Assembly: GCA_035547395.1 (NCBI GenBank)
Contig: DASZVA010000010.1
Span: 62,001-126,000, forward strand
Length of the DNA stretch: 64,000 nt
Source of the DNA: CALREJ01 sp035547395
Lineage (GTDB): Bacteria; Patescibacteriota; Gracilibacteria; Peribacterales; Peribacteraceae
Reading direction: 5' to 3'
Both the position numbers and the translations under genes were made by a program. This document shows positions 7,336-16,099 of the stretch, piece by piece. Under the pieces are notes generated by a model. It was not told the origin of the DNA, searched no databases, and saw only the letters and a list, made by a program, of their open reading frames with translations. How positions within the stretch are numbered: position 1 is the first letter of the stretch; each line of letters starts with the position of its first letter.

Positions 7336-8580
7336 ATGAGAACGCACGATCCGTACAAAGCACTGCGCAGCCGCAACTATGCGTTCTTTCTGCTTGGCAA
7401 CGTGCTGGACAGCATCGGCAACCAGATGCAGGTGGTGGCGGTGGGATGGGAGCTCTATCTGCGCACGCATTCTGCGGCCGTGCTCGGCTTTGCCGGGTTG
7501 GTCCAGTTCATTCCGGTACTGCTTCTGGCGCTGCCCGTCGGACATGCGGCGGATCGGTACAACCGAAAGACGATGGTGCTCATCGCGGAAATCATCACCG
7601 CGATCGCGGCTGGCGGGCTCGCAGTGTTCTCCGCGCTGCATGTGGCATTTTACTTCTACTACAGCTGCGTGTTCCTGCTCGGAGTCAGTCTCTCCATCAA
7701 CATGACGAGCAGGTCGTCGCTGCTGCCGTCGCTCGTCCCCAAAGACGCGCTGACGAACGCAATCACGTGGAACAGCAACGGACGCCAGGTGGCGACCATG
7801 GCGGGGCCCGCGATCGGCGGACTTATCATCGCGATTACGGGCGGGTCGTTTTGGGTGTATGTGATCGATGCGCTCAGCTCGCTCGCGTTCATCCTCCTGC
7901 TTCTGCCGCTCAAGATTCCGTATCAAAAACCGCAGCAGAGAGAAAAAATATCGCTGCATTCCCTGCTGGTCGGCGCCCGTTTCATTTGGGAAACGCCGCT
8001 CATTCTGGCCACGATCACGTTGGATCTGTTTGCTGTGCTGCTCGGGGGAGCCACGTCGCTGCTGCCGATATACGCCACAGATATCCTGCACGTGGGAGCG
8101 CAGGGACTCGGCTGGCTGCGCGCAGCGCCGTCCGTCGGGTCGATGATCATGGCTGTTGCCATTGCGCACCTTCCAGCCATGCGCCGGGCAGGTCCGACGT
8201 TGCTGCTCGCAGTCGGCGGGTTCGGCATCGCGACGATTCTGTTCGGTCTCTCCAAAAATTTCTATCTCTCGATTGCGATGCTTATTTTGACGGGCGCGTT
8301 CGACACGATCAGCGTCGTCATCCGCAGTTCGCTCGTCCAGATCAGGACGCCCAATCACATGCTGGGACGGGTGTCGGCTATCAATTCCGTATTCATCGGC
8401 TCGTCGAATCAGCTGGGGGAATTCGAATCGGGAACCGTCGCACAATTTTTCGGCGCGGTTGCATCGGCCGTGAGCGGCGGCATCGGCACGATCATTGTGG
8501 TCGCATCGGTCGCTCTCATCTGGCCGCAGGTCAGGCAGCTCACGACGCTCGATCAAGCGGCGGAGACGACAAAGTCGTGA
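7336..8580 (+). CDS. MFS exporter, EntS/MFS_3-type
   Basis: 414 residues with 10-12 hydrophobic helices, an inner-membrane drug or siderophore exporter type. The N-terminus MRTHDPYKALRSRNYAFFLLGN is typical of the MFS_3 (EntS-like) family. The family motif A appears as GHAADRYNRKTMVL (about 70-83), and a long central loop (KIPYQKPQQREKISL) separates the two six-helix halves. The C-terminal half has VGSMIMAVAIAHLPAMRRAG. Exported substrate is unknown. It is divergent from the small membrane gene at 7232. No Shine-Dalgarno sequence is clear, so the start is by ORF and family alignment. Confidence 0.85.
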   Translation: MRTHDPYKALRSRNYAFFLLGNVLDSIGNQMQVVAVGWELYLRTHSAAVLGFAGLVQFIPVLLLALPVGHAADRYNRKTMVLIAEIITAIAAGGLAVFSALHVAFYFYYSCVFLLGVSLSINMTSRSSLLPSLVPKDALTNAITWNSNGRQVATMAGPAIGGLIIAITGGSFWVYVIDALSSLAFILLLLPLKIPYQKPQQREKISLHSLLVGARFIWETPLILATITLDLFAVLLGGATSLLPIYATDILHVGAQGLGWLRAAPSVGSMIMAVAIAHLPAMRRAGPTLLLAVGGFGIATILFGLSKNFYLSIAMLILTGAFDTISVVIRSSLVQIRTPNHMLGRVSAINSVFIGSSNQLGEFESGTVAQFFGAVASAVSGGIGTIIVVASVALIWPQVRQLTTLDQAAETTKS

Positions 8581-8586
8581 TCCTCA

Positions 8587-8614
8587 TTGCAGTGATCCAT
8601 GAAAGCAGTACCAT
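8587..8614 (+). promoter_or_regulatory. Promoter of the alkyltransferase gene, leaderless type
   Basis: TTGCAG (8587-8592), 16-bp spacer, TACCAT (8609-8614), then 6 nt to the ATG at 8621. Confidence 0.5.
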
Positions 8615-8620
8615 GACTCC

Positions 8621-9109
8621 ATGCGATTCTCTTCATCATCTCCTACATTACTCAAGACCGCCGTGTACGCATCGCCGATTGGAGCGGTGCTACTCGTGGC
8701 ATCCGATATAGGACTGCGGGAGATCAGTTTCTTGAGCACAAATTCAGAACAGGAATTTTCGCATGATACAGGACTCGATCCGTTTTATGATCAGATAAAA
8801 GAGTACTTTGAAGGAAGCCGAAAGCAGTTTGATCTGCCGCTTGATCCGGTGGGAACGGATTTTCAGAAAGCAGTGTGGACAGCCGCGACGCGCATTCCCT
8901 ACGGTCAGACCGTTTTTTACGAAGACGTTGCGCGAAGAATCGGGTCCCCGCTCGCCATGCGTGCGGTTGGCACGGCACTCAAGATGAATCCGCTCTGGCT
9001 GGTCGTTCCATGTCACCGCGTTCTCCCCAAGAGCGGGGGAATGGGCGGTTATGCCGGAGGAGTGGAACGGAAGGAGTGGTTGCTGAAGCACGAACAACAA
9101 CATTCTTGA
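8621..9109 (+). CDS. ogt: Methylated-DNA--protein-cysteine S-methyltransferase
   Basis: 162 residues, normal for Ogt/MGMT. It repairs O6-alkylguanine by moving the alkyl group onto its own cysteine. The active-site motif PCHRV is present with C131. The wing/helix-turn-helix part FQKAVWTAATRIPYGQTVFYEDVA and the Asn-hinge equivalent (ALKMNPLWLVVPCHRV) are intact. The C-terminal GGYAGGVERKEWLLKHE is standard. There is no Ada N-terminal domain. A -10 box 6 nt upstream supports the start. Confidence 0.95.
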   Translation: MRFSSSSPTLLKTAVYASPIGAVLLVASDIGLREISFLSTNSEQEFSHDTGLDPFYDQIKEYFEGSRKQFDLPLDPVGTDFQKAVWTAATRIPYGQTVFYEDVARRIGSPLAMRAVGTALKMNPLWLVVPCHRVLPKSGGMGGYAGGVERKEWLLKHEQQHS

Positions 9110-9126
9110 TGCAATATCGAAGGTCT

Positions 9127-9160
9127 TCCATTTCTTTGTCTCCAGCGACAAAGAAATGGA
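9127..9160. repeat. Perfect 14-bp inverted repeat
   Basis: TCCATTTCTTTGTC (9127-9140) pairs with GACAAAGAAATGGA (9147-9160) around a 6-nt loop. It lies 17 bp after ogt and is not followed by a T-run, so it is not a simple terminator. It is the first of three hairpins in the 9110-9446 gap. Confidence 0.7.
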
Positions 9161-9198
9161 GAAAGAAAACGCCGCCGCACGCCAATGTGCCCACTCCG

Positions 9199-9234
9199 CC
9201 CCCCGCCCGTACCGAACGCGGTACGTTCGGGCGG
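9199..9234. repeat. GC-rich imperfect inverted repeat
   Basis: CCCGCCCG at the left and CGGGCGGG at the right flank an inner GTACC/GGTAC stem. It is part of the hairpin cluster in the ogt-typA gap. The rest of that gap (to 9446) contains the possible -10 TACTAT at 9392-9397 and no gene. Confidence 0.5.
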
Positions 9235-9279
9235 GCGCTCTGTGATTTCCTCGCTTCGGCATCCGCATCGCTTCGTCAT

Positions 9280-9296
9280 GTGACGCTGCGCGTCAC
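9280..9296. repeat. Perfect 7-bp hairpin GTGACGC/GCGTCAC
   Basis: Stem GTGACGC (9280-9286) and GCGTCAC (9290-9296), loop TGC. Third hairpin of the ogt-typA gap. Confidence 0.5.
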
Positions 9297-9446
9297 GAAA
9301 CAGAGCTTCCCCTTCACCCCTGACGAAAACGTATTGCGGCTTTGAATGAGCCAAAACACCTCTTTTATATTGCTTTTCGGTGAGTTTGCTTTACTATGCC
9401 CCGGTCCACGCCGTCGGGCGCGGTTTTCCGCATTTTTCTGCTACGT

Positions 9447-11255
9447 ATGGAGATTCGAAACATTGCCATCATTGCTCACGTCGACCACGGCAAGACGACG
9501 CTCGTTGATGCACTGCTCAAGCAGGGCGGGGCGTTTGCCGCGCACGAACAGGTGGGGGAGCTGATCATGGACAGCAACGATCAGGAGCGCGAGCGCGGCA
9601 TTACCATTTATGCCAAAAACACGTCGATCCGTTATAAAGACTGCAAGATCAACATCGTCGATACGCCGGGCCACGCGGATTTCGGATCGGAAGTGGAGCG
9701 CATTTTGCGCACGGTCGACTGCGTGCTGCTGCTCGTCGACGCGCAGGAGGGTCCCATGCCGCAGACGAAATTCGTGCTCAAGAAATCGCTGGAACTGGGG
9801 CTGAAGCCGATTGTCATCATCAACAAGATCGACAAACCCGCGGCGCGCCCGATGCAGGTGGTCGATATGGTTTTTGATCTCTTCGTCGCGCTCGGCGCCA
9901 ATGATCAGCAACTCGATTTCCCGTATCTGTTCGCCATCGCGCGCGAGGGCATTGCGAAGAAAACGCTCGACGATCCGTCGACCGATCTGACGCCGCTCTT
10001 CGAGCTCATCATGAAGCACGTGCCTCCGGCGGAGCAGAATACCGATGCGGTCTTCCGCATGCAGCCGAGCAGCCTCGGCTATGACAATTACGTCGGGCGC
10101 CTGGCGGTGGGCCGCGTGTACGAAGGTATCGCGAGAGTGAATGACAAAGTGTATGTGAAGGATGCGGACGGCAAGACGCGCACGGGAAAGATCACCAAAA
10201 TTTATGAGTATCAAGGTCTCAAGCGCATCGAAGTGAACGAAGCAAAGGCGGGAGACATCGTGATGATCGCTGGAATCCCCGACATCTACGTGGGTGAGAC
10301 GATCACGACCGATGAAAACGCACCGATGCTGCCGGCGCTCAGGATCGATCCGCCGACCGTCACCATGACCTTCTTGGTCAACGATTCGCCGTTTGCCGGT
10401 CGCGAAGGAAAACTCGTGACGACGCGCCACATCAAAGCGCGCCTGGAAAAAGAGAAGGAAACGAACGTCGGACTCCAGGTGGAAGAAATCCCGAACAGCG
10501 ACAGCTACAAGGTGTCGGGGCGCGGCGAACTCCATCTTTCCGTTCTGCTTGAACAGATGCGTCGCGAGGGATTCGAGGTCCAGGTCTCGCGCCCGCAGGT
10601 GATCATGCGCGACGGTGCCAACGGCAAAGAGGAACCGATGGAGCAGGCGATCATCGACGTGCCGGAGGACTTTGCCGGAACCATCATCGACATGCTCAAC
10701 CGCCGCAAAGGTGAACTGTCCGATATGCGCACCGAAGAAGGACACACGCGCATGGAATTCAAAGTGCCGACGCGCGGGCTTCTGGGATTTCGCGGAGATT
10801 TCATCATCGAAACGCGCGGCGAGGGAATCCTCAATCACTCATTCTTCGAATACGCGCCGTACAAAGGAGAGATGCCGGGCAGATCCCGCGGTGCGATCAT
10901 CTCGATGCTCAACGGCGAGGCGACGGCCTACGATCTCTGGAAGCTGGAAGAGCGCGGCAGGCTCTTCATCACACCGACCACGAAGATTTACGAGGGTATG
11001 ATCATCGGTGAGAGCAGCAAGGATCAGGATCTCGTGGTGAACGTGACCAAAGGAAAAAAGTTGACCAACATGCGCGCCTCCGGCAGCGATGACGCGGTGA
11101 ATCTCACGCCGATCAAGCCGATGAGCTTAGAGCAGGCCCTCGAATACATCGACGACGATGAACTGGTGGAAATCACGCCGACGTCCATCAGGCTGCGCAA
11201 GAAACTGCTGACCGAAAACGAGCGCAAGAGAGGAAAGGCGTCGGAGTCCGCATGA
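9447..11255 (+). CDS. typA: Ribosome-associated GTPase TypA/BipA
   Basis: 602 residues from the ATG at 9447 (MEIRNIAIIAHVDHGKTT), matching the family's usual 600-615. The frame stays open upstream to 9396, but those 17 residues are not family-like. It is a translational GTPase that binds the ribosome and helps 50S assembly and stress responses. G1 is AHVDHGKTT (about 10-18), G2 ERERGITI, G3 DTPGHADF, G4 NKIDK. Beta-barrel domain II, the EF-G-like domains III and V and the TypA-specific C-terminal domain (GTIIDMLNRRKGELSDM; GRLFITPTTKIYEGMIIGE) are all present. No Shine-Dalgarno sequence; leader about 50 nt if TACTAT (9392-9397) is the -10. Confidence 0.95.
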   Translation: MEIRNIAIIAHVDHGKTTLVDALLKQGGAFAAHEQVGELIMDSNDQERERGITIYAKNTSIRYKDCKINIVDTPGHADFGSEVERILRTVDCVLLLVDAQEGPMPQTKFVLKKSLELGLKPIVIINKIDKPAARPMQVVDMVFDLFVALGANDQQLDFPYLFAIAREGIAKKTLDDPSTDLTPLFELIMKHVPPAEQNTDAVFRMQPSSLGYDNYVGRLAVGRVYEGIARVNDKVYVKDADGKTRTGKITKIYEYQGLKRIEVNEAKAGDIVMIAGIPDIYVGETITTDENAPMLPALRIDPPTVTMTFLVNDSPFAGREGKLVTTRHIKARLEKEKETNVGLQVEEIPNSDSYKVSGRGELHLSVLLEQMRREGFEVQVSRPQVIMRDGANGKEEPMEQAIIDVPEDFAGTIIDMLNRRKGELSDMRTEEGHTRMEFKVPTRGLLGFRGDFIIETRGEGILNHSFFEYAPYKGEMPGRSRGAIISMLNGEATAYDLWKLEERGRLFITPTTKIYEGMIIGESSKDQDLVVNVTKGKKLTNMRASGSDDAVNLTPIKPMSLEQALEYIDDDELVEITPTSIRLRKKLLTENERKRGKASESA

Positions 11256-11361
11256 AGACGGGCTGAGATGATTTTACTGAATACAAAAAGAGAACAAGGA
11301 AGATGACAGCATCCGTGTGCTGCTTCGTCATGTGCTCTGAACCCTTTCCCCTTTTTGACGT

Positions 11362-12363
11362 ATGCGCACAAAATTCTTTTTGATCTTCTTTTCGGTCATG
11401 GCCGGGCTTTCCATGCTGCTCTACGATTCCGCACTCGGAGCAACGGGCGATACGGTGCAGACGGCGGACGCCGATACGAATGCGGCGACGTCCGTCAGCA
11501 ATTCCGTAGACGCTGTCTCCGGGAATGACACGACCGTCACGCAGCAGGCGAGCTCCGGGAATGCGACCGCGCAGAACGTCTCTATCAGCAACAGCGCATC
11601 CACGACCGTGACCGTGTGCATCGATGCCGTTTCGGGAAATATCGTCTCCATCGATCAAAACGGAAATGTGACGACCACGCCGATCAGTTCCGCGTTCAGT
11701 ATCGGCAGTTTCCCGGCATGTCCGGCGAGCAGTGCGTCATCGGTTTCCTCCGTTGCCGTGAGCAGCGCGTCATCGGCGTCATCGGTCAGCGCATCCTCGG
11801 TCTCTTCGGCCGCAAGCAGCGCGAGCAGTGTCCCGCCGGTGTCCTCTGTTTCATCCGTCAGTTCAGCCGTTTCATCGCAACTATCGAGCGCCGTCAGCAG
11901 CGCATCATCTGTGGATAACGGAGGAGGAACAGGCGGCGGGACCGGAGGGGGCGGCGGAGGCACGGTCAGCAGCGCTCCTCCGGCAAGTTCCGCAACATCC
12001 GTCGAGGCGGCGACCGGACAGGATACCGGTGGAGGCACGGGCGGCGGTGGCGGAAGTGGCGGGCATCGCGGCAGCGGCGGCAATCCCTATGCCGATGACA
12101 ATGCGGGCGCCGGTTCTCCGACGGGAGGAGGAACGAGCGGCGGTGGAGGCGGAGGAGCTGCAAGTTCGGTTGCACTTCCGCCTCCGGCGTTCGGCGGACC
12201 GGTCGCATCGTCGTCCAGCTCCCAGCCGATCATTCCGGTAGCAATGCCCGTCGCAGGACATCCGCCCATCTGGCCTGATCTCTTCCATGCGATGATGATC
12301 GCGTCACTTCTCGGCATGGGAACATGTCTCGTGAAACTGACGGCCGATGCGGCTGCAGTGTGA
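11362..12363 (+). CDS. Ser/Ala/Gly-rich secreted surface protein with C-terminal membrane segment
   Basis: 333 residues. The N-terminal signal peptide is FFLIFFSVMAGLSMLLYDSALGA (about 4-26). Then comes a folded-looking part rich in Asn/Thr/Val (residues 28-115), including SVSNSVDAVSGNDTTVTQQASSG and a near repeat SISNSASTTVTVCIDAVSGN. A long (S/A)(S/V) linker (about 120-190), Gly-rich GGGTGGG blocks (about 190-270) and a hydrophobic C-terminal helix (about 307-330) follow. No LPXTG motif. The design is a membrane-tethered stalk. Its Ser-rich linker style matches the 1,258-residue protein at 35.6 kb. Exact function unknown. No clear promoter or Shine-Dalgarno sequence in the 106-bp gap after typA, so it may be co-transcribed. 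Confidence 0.8.
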   Translation: MRTKFFLIFFSVMAGLSMLLYDSALGATGDTVQTADADTNAATSVSNSVDAVSGNDTTVTQQASSGNATAQNVSISNSASTTVTVCIDAVSGNIVSIDQNGNVTTTPISSAFSIGSFPACPASSASSVSSVAVSSASSASSVSASSVSSAASSASSVPPVSSVSSVSSAVSSQLSSAVSSASSVDNGGGTGGGTGGGGGGTVSSAPPASSATSVEAATGQDTGGGTGGGGGSGGHRGSGGNPYADDNAGAGSPTGGGTSGGGGGGAASSVALPPPAFGGPVASSSSSQPIIPVAMPVAGHPPIWPDLFHAMMIASLLGMGTCLVKLTADAAAV

Positions 12364-12414
12364 ATGGAAAATAGTTCTTTTTTTAGTCAAAATAGAGCTG
12401 TCACACAGATGTGT

Positions 12415-12420
12415 TACTCT
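12415..12420 (+). promoter_or_regulatory. -10 box abutting the start codon (leaderless type)
   Basis: TACTCT, 6 nt before the ATG at 12427 of the P-type ATPase. No clear -35. Confidence 0.45.
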
Positions 12421-12426
12421 GCATGA

Positions 12427-14910
12427 ATGGATGCGTCTCTGAGCGTCGATGATGTGATAGCGCGGCTGCACGGAAGCCGCGACGGTCTCGATGAAGCGGC
12501 AGTCATGCATGCACGGCGGGAATGGGGCTGGAATGAATTGCCGCGCAAGGGCATATCGATCGGGTCGATTCTTTTGCGCCAGTTTCAGGATGTGCTCGTC
12601 TATATTCTTCTAGCGGCGCTGCTGCTGACGGTCGCGTTGCGCGTCATGACCGGAGACGGATCTCTGGAGAATTCCGTCGACATCATTGCGATCCTTTCCA
12701 TCCTGCTGCTGAATGCCCTACTCGGATTCGTGCAGGAATATCGTTCCGAACAGGCGCTGCGGAGCCTGCAGGACCTGACGTCGCCCCATGTACGCGTACG
12801 CAGAAGCGGACGTGAACGTTTGATCAGCTCGCGCGAGCTGGTACCGGGAGACCTGGTGATTCTCGAGGCGGGGGATCGCGTGTCGGCGGACGGACGGCTG
12901 CTGCATGTGTCGCATCTTGATGTGAACGAATCGAGTTTGACGGGTGAGAGCGTCGTGATCCCCAAGACGAGCGATGCCATCCCCGCTGCGCATTCCATCG
13001 GCGATCAGCGCAACATGGTTTTTGCCGGAACGCTCGTGACGCGCGGGAACGCGGAGTACATCGTCACGGCGACCGGACTGCAGAGTGAAATCGGACGGAT
13101 TGCCATGCTGGTCGCCGCTTCGGAGCCGCCGCCCACGCCGCTGCAACGGCGTATGAAAACATTGAGCGCGACGATGGGAATCGCCGTGCTGGCGCTCTGT
13201 CTGCTGCTCGCGTTTGTCCAGTATCAGCGTGGCGTTGCCGTACTCGATATCGTGCTGCTCACCGTCAGTCTCGCCGTATCCGCGGTGCCGGAAGGATTGC
13301 CGGCTGTGGTGACGGCGTGTCTGGCAATGGGAGTGCGGCGCATGGCGGCATTGCATGCGTTGGTCATGCGCCTCGACAGTCTGGAGACGCTCGGCAGCAT
13401 CGATGTCATTTGCAGCGACAAGACCGGCACCATCACTCAAAACGCCATGATCGTGCGTCAAACGTGGACGCTGTCCGAGAGCGCGGACGACCGGCGGCTG
13501 CTTGTGCAGATCGGCGCGTCGTGCAACCGCGCGCAACTGCCGGATCTGGGTGATCCGACGGAGATCGGTCTGCTGCGGTATGCCGGGGAGCAGCACGTGG
13601 AGCGACTGGATCTGGAGGAAGAGGAAGTGCCGTTTACGTCCGAGGGCAAATACATGCAGACCCGGCACGGAGACAGATCTTTTTTGAAAGGAGCGCCCGA
13701 AGTGATCCGCAGGATCTGCGACGGACCGGAATCGGATGTCATTCACGAACACGCGGTCGCCATGGCGAAAAGCGGATTGCGGGTGCTGGCGATGGCGGTA
13801 AAGGACAAGAAGAAAATACGCTGCGTCGGACTCATGGGGATGGAAGATCCGCCCCGACAGGCGGTCCGGCCTGCCATGCAGGAATCGAGACAGGCGGGAA
13901 TCCGGACGGTGATGATCACGGGCGATCATGCGGACACCGCGCTCGCGGTTGCGCGGCAGGTGGGGATCGACGGCGATGTTGTCGAGGGAAAGACGCTCGC
14001 CGCGATGACCGATGACGAACTGCGCGCGACGGTGCGAACGGTCTCGGTCTATGCGCGCGTCTCGCCCGAACACAAAATCGCGATTCTGCGCGCACTGCAG
14101 AAAAACGGACACATCGTCGCCATGACGGGGGACGGCGTCAACGACGCACCGGCGCTCAAAGCGGCGGATGTCGGCATCGCGATGGGAAAGGACGGCACGC
14201 AGGTCGCACGCGAAGCCGCGAGTCTGGTTCTCACCGATGACAATTATGCGACCATTGTCGCGGCGATTCGTGAGGGAAGACACATTTACGACAACATCCG
14301 CAAGTTCATCCTGTATCTGGTGCGTGCGAACGTCGGACAAATTTTTCTCTTCACGACGACGGTCGCGCTGAGTCTTCCGCTTCCGCTGCTGCCCATTCAT
14401 ATTCTCTGGATCAATCTGATGACCGATGGTCTGCCCGCGCTTGCGCTCGGCATGGAAAATGCGGAATCCGGCATCATGCGGCGTCCGCCTCGTCCGTCGA
14501 ACGAACAGATGTTTACGGGCGTGTGGACGAATCTGGTTCTGGCGGCGCTCGTGTCCTGCGGCATCACGTTTCTCATCTTCCTCCATTCCCTGACCAGCGG
14601 CGATTCCGTGACGCACGCGCGGACAATGGCGTTCACGTTTTCCATTCTGTTTGAAATTCTGCTCGCGTATCACAGCCGGAGCTTTCAACCCGTCTGGCGC
14701 ATCGGCATTTTTTCCAATCGATGGCTGAATGCCGCCGCACTGTTGCCGTTTGTACTGCAGGCAGTCCTTGTTCTGACGCCTCTGCGCGACGTCTTTTCGC
14801 TCGCACCGCTGACGGCCGATGATGTCCTCCTTTTTGCCGGAGCGGGATTGGCGGGGTTCCTGTTTTTGGAACTGACGAAATCACTGCGCATGGCGCATAG
14901 GAGGACATGA
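12427..14910 (+). CDS. P-type cation ATPase, Ca2+-ATPase (P2A) type
   Basis: 827 residues, slightly shorter than the usual ~880. It pumps cations, probably Ca2+ (or Mn2+), out of the cytoplasm. The N-terminal cation-ATPase domain (residues 5-60), the actuator TGES motif (VNESSLTGESVV), the M4 motif SAVPEGLPAVV, the phosphorylation site DKTGTITQN (D331), the nucleotide-binding KGAPE and the hinge TGDGVNDAPALKAADVGIAMG are all intact. M6 has ILWINLMTDGLPALALGME, whose Asn and Asp are ion ligands in SERCA/PMR1-type pumps. Absence of CPC or HxxC motifs argues against a heavy-metal pump. A -10 box 6 nt upstream supports the start. Confidence 0.9.
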   Translation: MDASLSVDDVIARLHGSRDGLDEAAVMHARREWGWNELPRKGISIGSILLRQFQDVLVYILLAALLLTVALRVMTGDGSLENSVDIIAILSILLLNALLGFVQEYRSEQALRSLQDLTSPHVRVRRSGRERLISSRELVPGDLVILEAGDRVSADGRLLHVSHLDVNESSLTGESVVIPKTSDAIPAAHSIGDQRNMVFAGTLVTRGNAEYIVTATGLQSEIGRIAMLVAASEPPPTPLQRRMKTLSATMGIAVLALCLLLAFVQYQRGVAVLDIVLLTVSLAVSAVPEGLPAVVTACLAMGVRRMAALHALVMRLDSLETLGSIDVICSDKTGTITQNAMIVRQTWTLSESADDRRLLVQIGASCNRAQLPDLGDPTEIGLLRYAGEQHVERLDLEEEEVPFTSEGKYMQTRHGDRSFLKGAPEVIRRICDGPESDVIHEHAVAMAKSGLRVLAMAVKDKKKIRCVGLMGMEDPPRQAVRPAMQESRQAGIRTVMITGDHADTALAVARQVGIDGDVVEGKTLAAMTDDELRATVRTVSVYARVSPEHKIAILRALQKNGHIVAMTGDGVNDAPALKAADVGIAMGKDGTQVAREAASLVLTDDNYATIVAAIREGRHIYDNIRKFILYLVRANVGQIFLFTTTVALSLPLPLLPIHILWINLMTDGLPALALGMENAESGIMRRPPRPSNEQMFTGVWTNLVLAALVSCGITFLIFLHSLTSGDSVTHARTMAFTFSILFEILLAYHSRSFQPVWRIGIFSNRWLNAAALLPFVLQAVLVLTPLRDVFSLAPLTADDVLLFAGAGLAGFLFLELTKSLRMAHRRT

Positions 14911-14953
14911 GGATTGTGAAAAAGCGCAGGTGATCGCATGCCGGCATTTGTGC

Positions 14954-14959
14954 TATGAT
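14954..14959 (+). promoter_or_regulatory. -10 box abutting the start codon (leaderless type)
   Basis: TATGAT, 7 nt before the ATG at 14967. The frame's first ATG (14955) lies inside this hexamer, so 14967 is the better start. Confidence 0.6.
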
Positions 14960-14966
14960 GACCTGG

Positions 14967-15938
14967 ATGCGATGTTCCGTTCGTCTCGCCGGTCTTTGTC
15001 TGGTCCCGCTTCTGCTCTCGGCATGCATGCGGGGCGGATCTGATCAACCCGCGATCAATTTCATCGGCATCGGCACGGGAACGCTCGTCACCGACGTGAA
15101 CGCGATCCATTTCAGAAACACGTTCAAGACGTCTGAGACGAAACTCGTCGGAGTGGTGTCATTCGCGCATATCGCACAAGGCAGTACCGTGCAGGCAACG
15201 TGGTTCTCGCCGGATGAACGCGTACCGCCGCTCGGCCGCACCACGATCACGACTGAATCCGGTGCGAAGATCGCCCGCTTCAGCTTCGCATCCAAGGAAC
15301 CATGGAAACCGGCTCCGTACGAACTGCGGATCGACGCCTCGACCGGCAAGGGCGAAAACCTCAAAACCGACAGCGGGACGCTGGCATTTTTCATCGGCAT
15401 GACGCAGCCGGACATCGACGCGTACAAAAAGGATTACGCCGCCTATCAAAAAACCGTCGCAGAGCAGAACGCAGCCGCGGAAGCACAGCAGGCCGCAGAG
15501 AGCGCGCTCGCGCAGCAGGCTGCCCGCTTCATGGACGCGCGCAGGGCGTTCGTCGTCTTCAAGGGCAATCTGACGGGCGGCGGCACCGACTACGTGATCC
15601 AGGGGAGCGACACGACGGTTGAAGACGCGGCGCCTCCGGGAGGTGGGGCGGCTCCCGGCGTTCTCTATGCGGCGGCACTGAAACAGTTCGCGATTCTGGA
15701 CGGATCGGGCAATGTCCTTCTCGGAGTGCAGAAAAAATCCAACGGATTCAACGCGCTCAAGTCGGGCAGCGGTACGTTTTATGACAAACTGCCGCGCGGC
15801 GCCGATCTGCAGATGGCGGTGCTGCCGTCGGGTTCCATCGCACTGACCTGGACCGATGCATCACAAAAAACGTGCACGCTCGAGGCAACGGTCACGAAGG
15901 ATCATCGGTACGGGGCGGGGAGTTCGGAATGTCGTTAA
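14967..15938 (+). CDS. Lipoprotein of unknown function
   Basis: 323 residues from the ATG at 14967. MRCSVRLAGLCLVPLLLSAC is a lipoprotein signal peptide with lipobox LSAC, so the mature protein starts at Cys20 and is lipid-anchored outside the membrane. A beta-rich domain (residues 35-140, with ERVPPLGRTTITTESG) is followed by an Ala/Gln/Glu helix (about 150-185, QNAAAEAQQAAESALAQQAA). Then comes a second beta-rich domain with Gly/Pro loops. No family recognised. It ends at a strong terminator inside a palindromic element. Confidence 0.8.
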   Translation: MRCSVRLAGLCLVPLLLSACMRGGSDQPAINFIGIGTGTLVTDVNAIHFRNTFKTSETKLVGVVSFAHIAQGSTVQATWFSPDERVPPLGRTTITTESGAKIARFSFASKEPWKPAPYELRIDASTGKGENLKTDSGTLAFFIGMTQPDIDAYKKDYAAYQKTVAEQNAAAEAQQAAESALAQQAARFMDARRAFVVFKGNLTGGGTDYVIQGSDTTVEDAAPPGGGAAPGVLYAAALKQFAILDGSGNVLLGVQKKSNGFNALKSGSGTFYDKLPRGADLQMAVLPSGSIALTWTDASQKTCTLEATVTKDHRYGAGSSECR

Positions 15939-15940
15939 GA

Positions 15941-16099
15941 CCTCATCCCCCGGCCCCTTCTCCCGCTCCACCGCTTGCCTACCGGGAGAAGGGGGGTAAT
16001 TTTTTTTATATGTTCCCCTCTCCTGGAAGGCATGCGGGCGGGTAGGATCCGCCTTCGCTCTCCGAGCTACGGACGGACAAGAAGGGGGTAGGGGTGAGG
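15941..16099. repeat. Palindromic intergenic element with REP-like ends
   Basis: The left end CCTCATCCCCCGGCCCCTTC (15941-15960) and the inverted right end GAAGGGGGTAGGGGTGAGG (16081-16099) are near-complementary and bracket a 159-bp element that fills the whole convergent gap. Inside is the 12-bp terminator stem described next and a GGCGG/CCGCC hairpin near 16044-16064. C-rich CCTCxCCC ends with internal palindromes resemble REP/BIME-type interspersed repeats. Confidence 0.55.
15954..16007 (+). terminator. Rho-independent terminator of the lipoprotein gene
   Basis: CCCCTTCTCCCG (15954-15965) pairs perfectly with CGGGAGAAGGGG (15983-15994), 17-nt loop. A run of eight T follows (16000-16007). 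Confidence 0.8.

Noticed and set aside
6519..8711. 730-codon open frame on the plus strand
   Set aside because: It runs across several real genes in other frames and its translation is Arg/His/Asp-rich with no domain.
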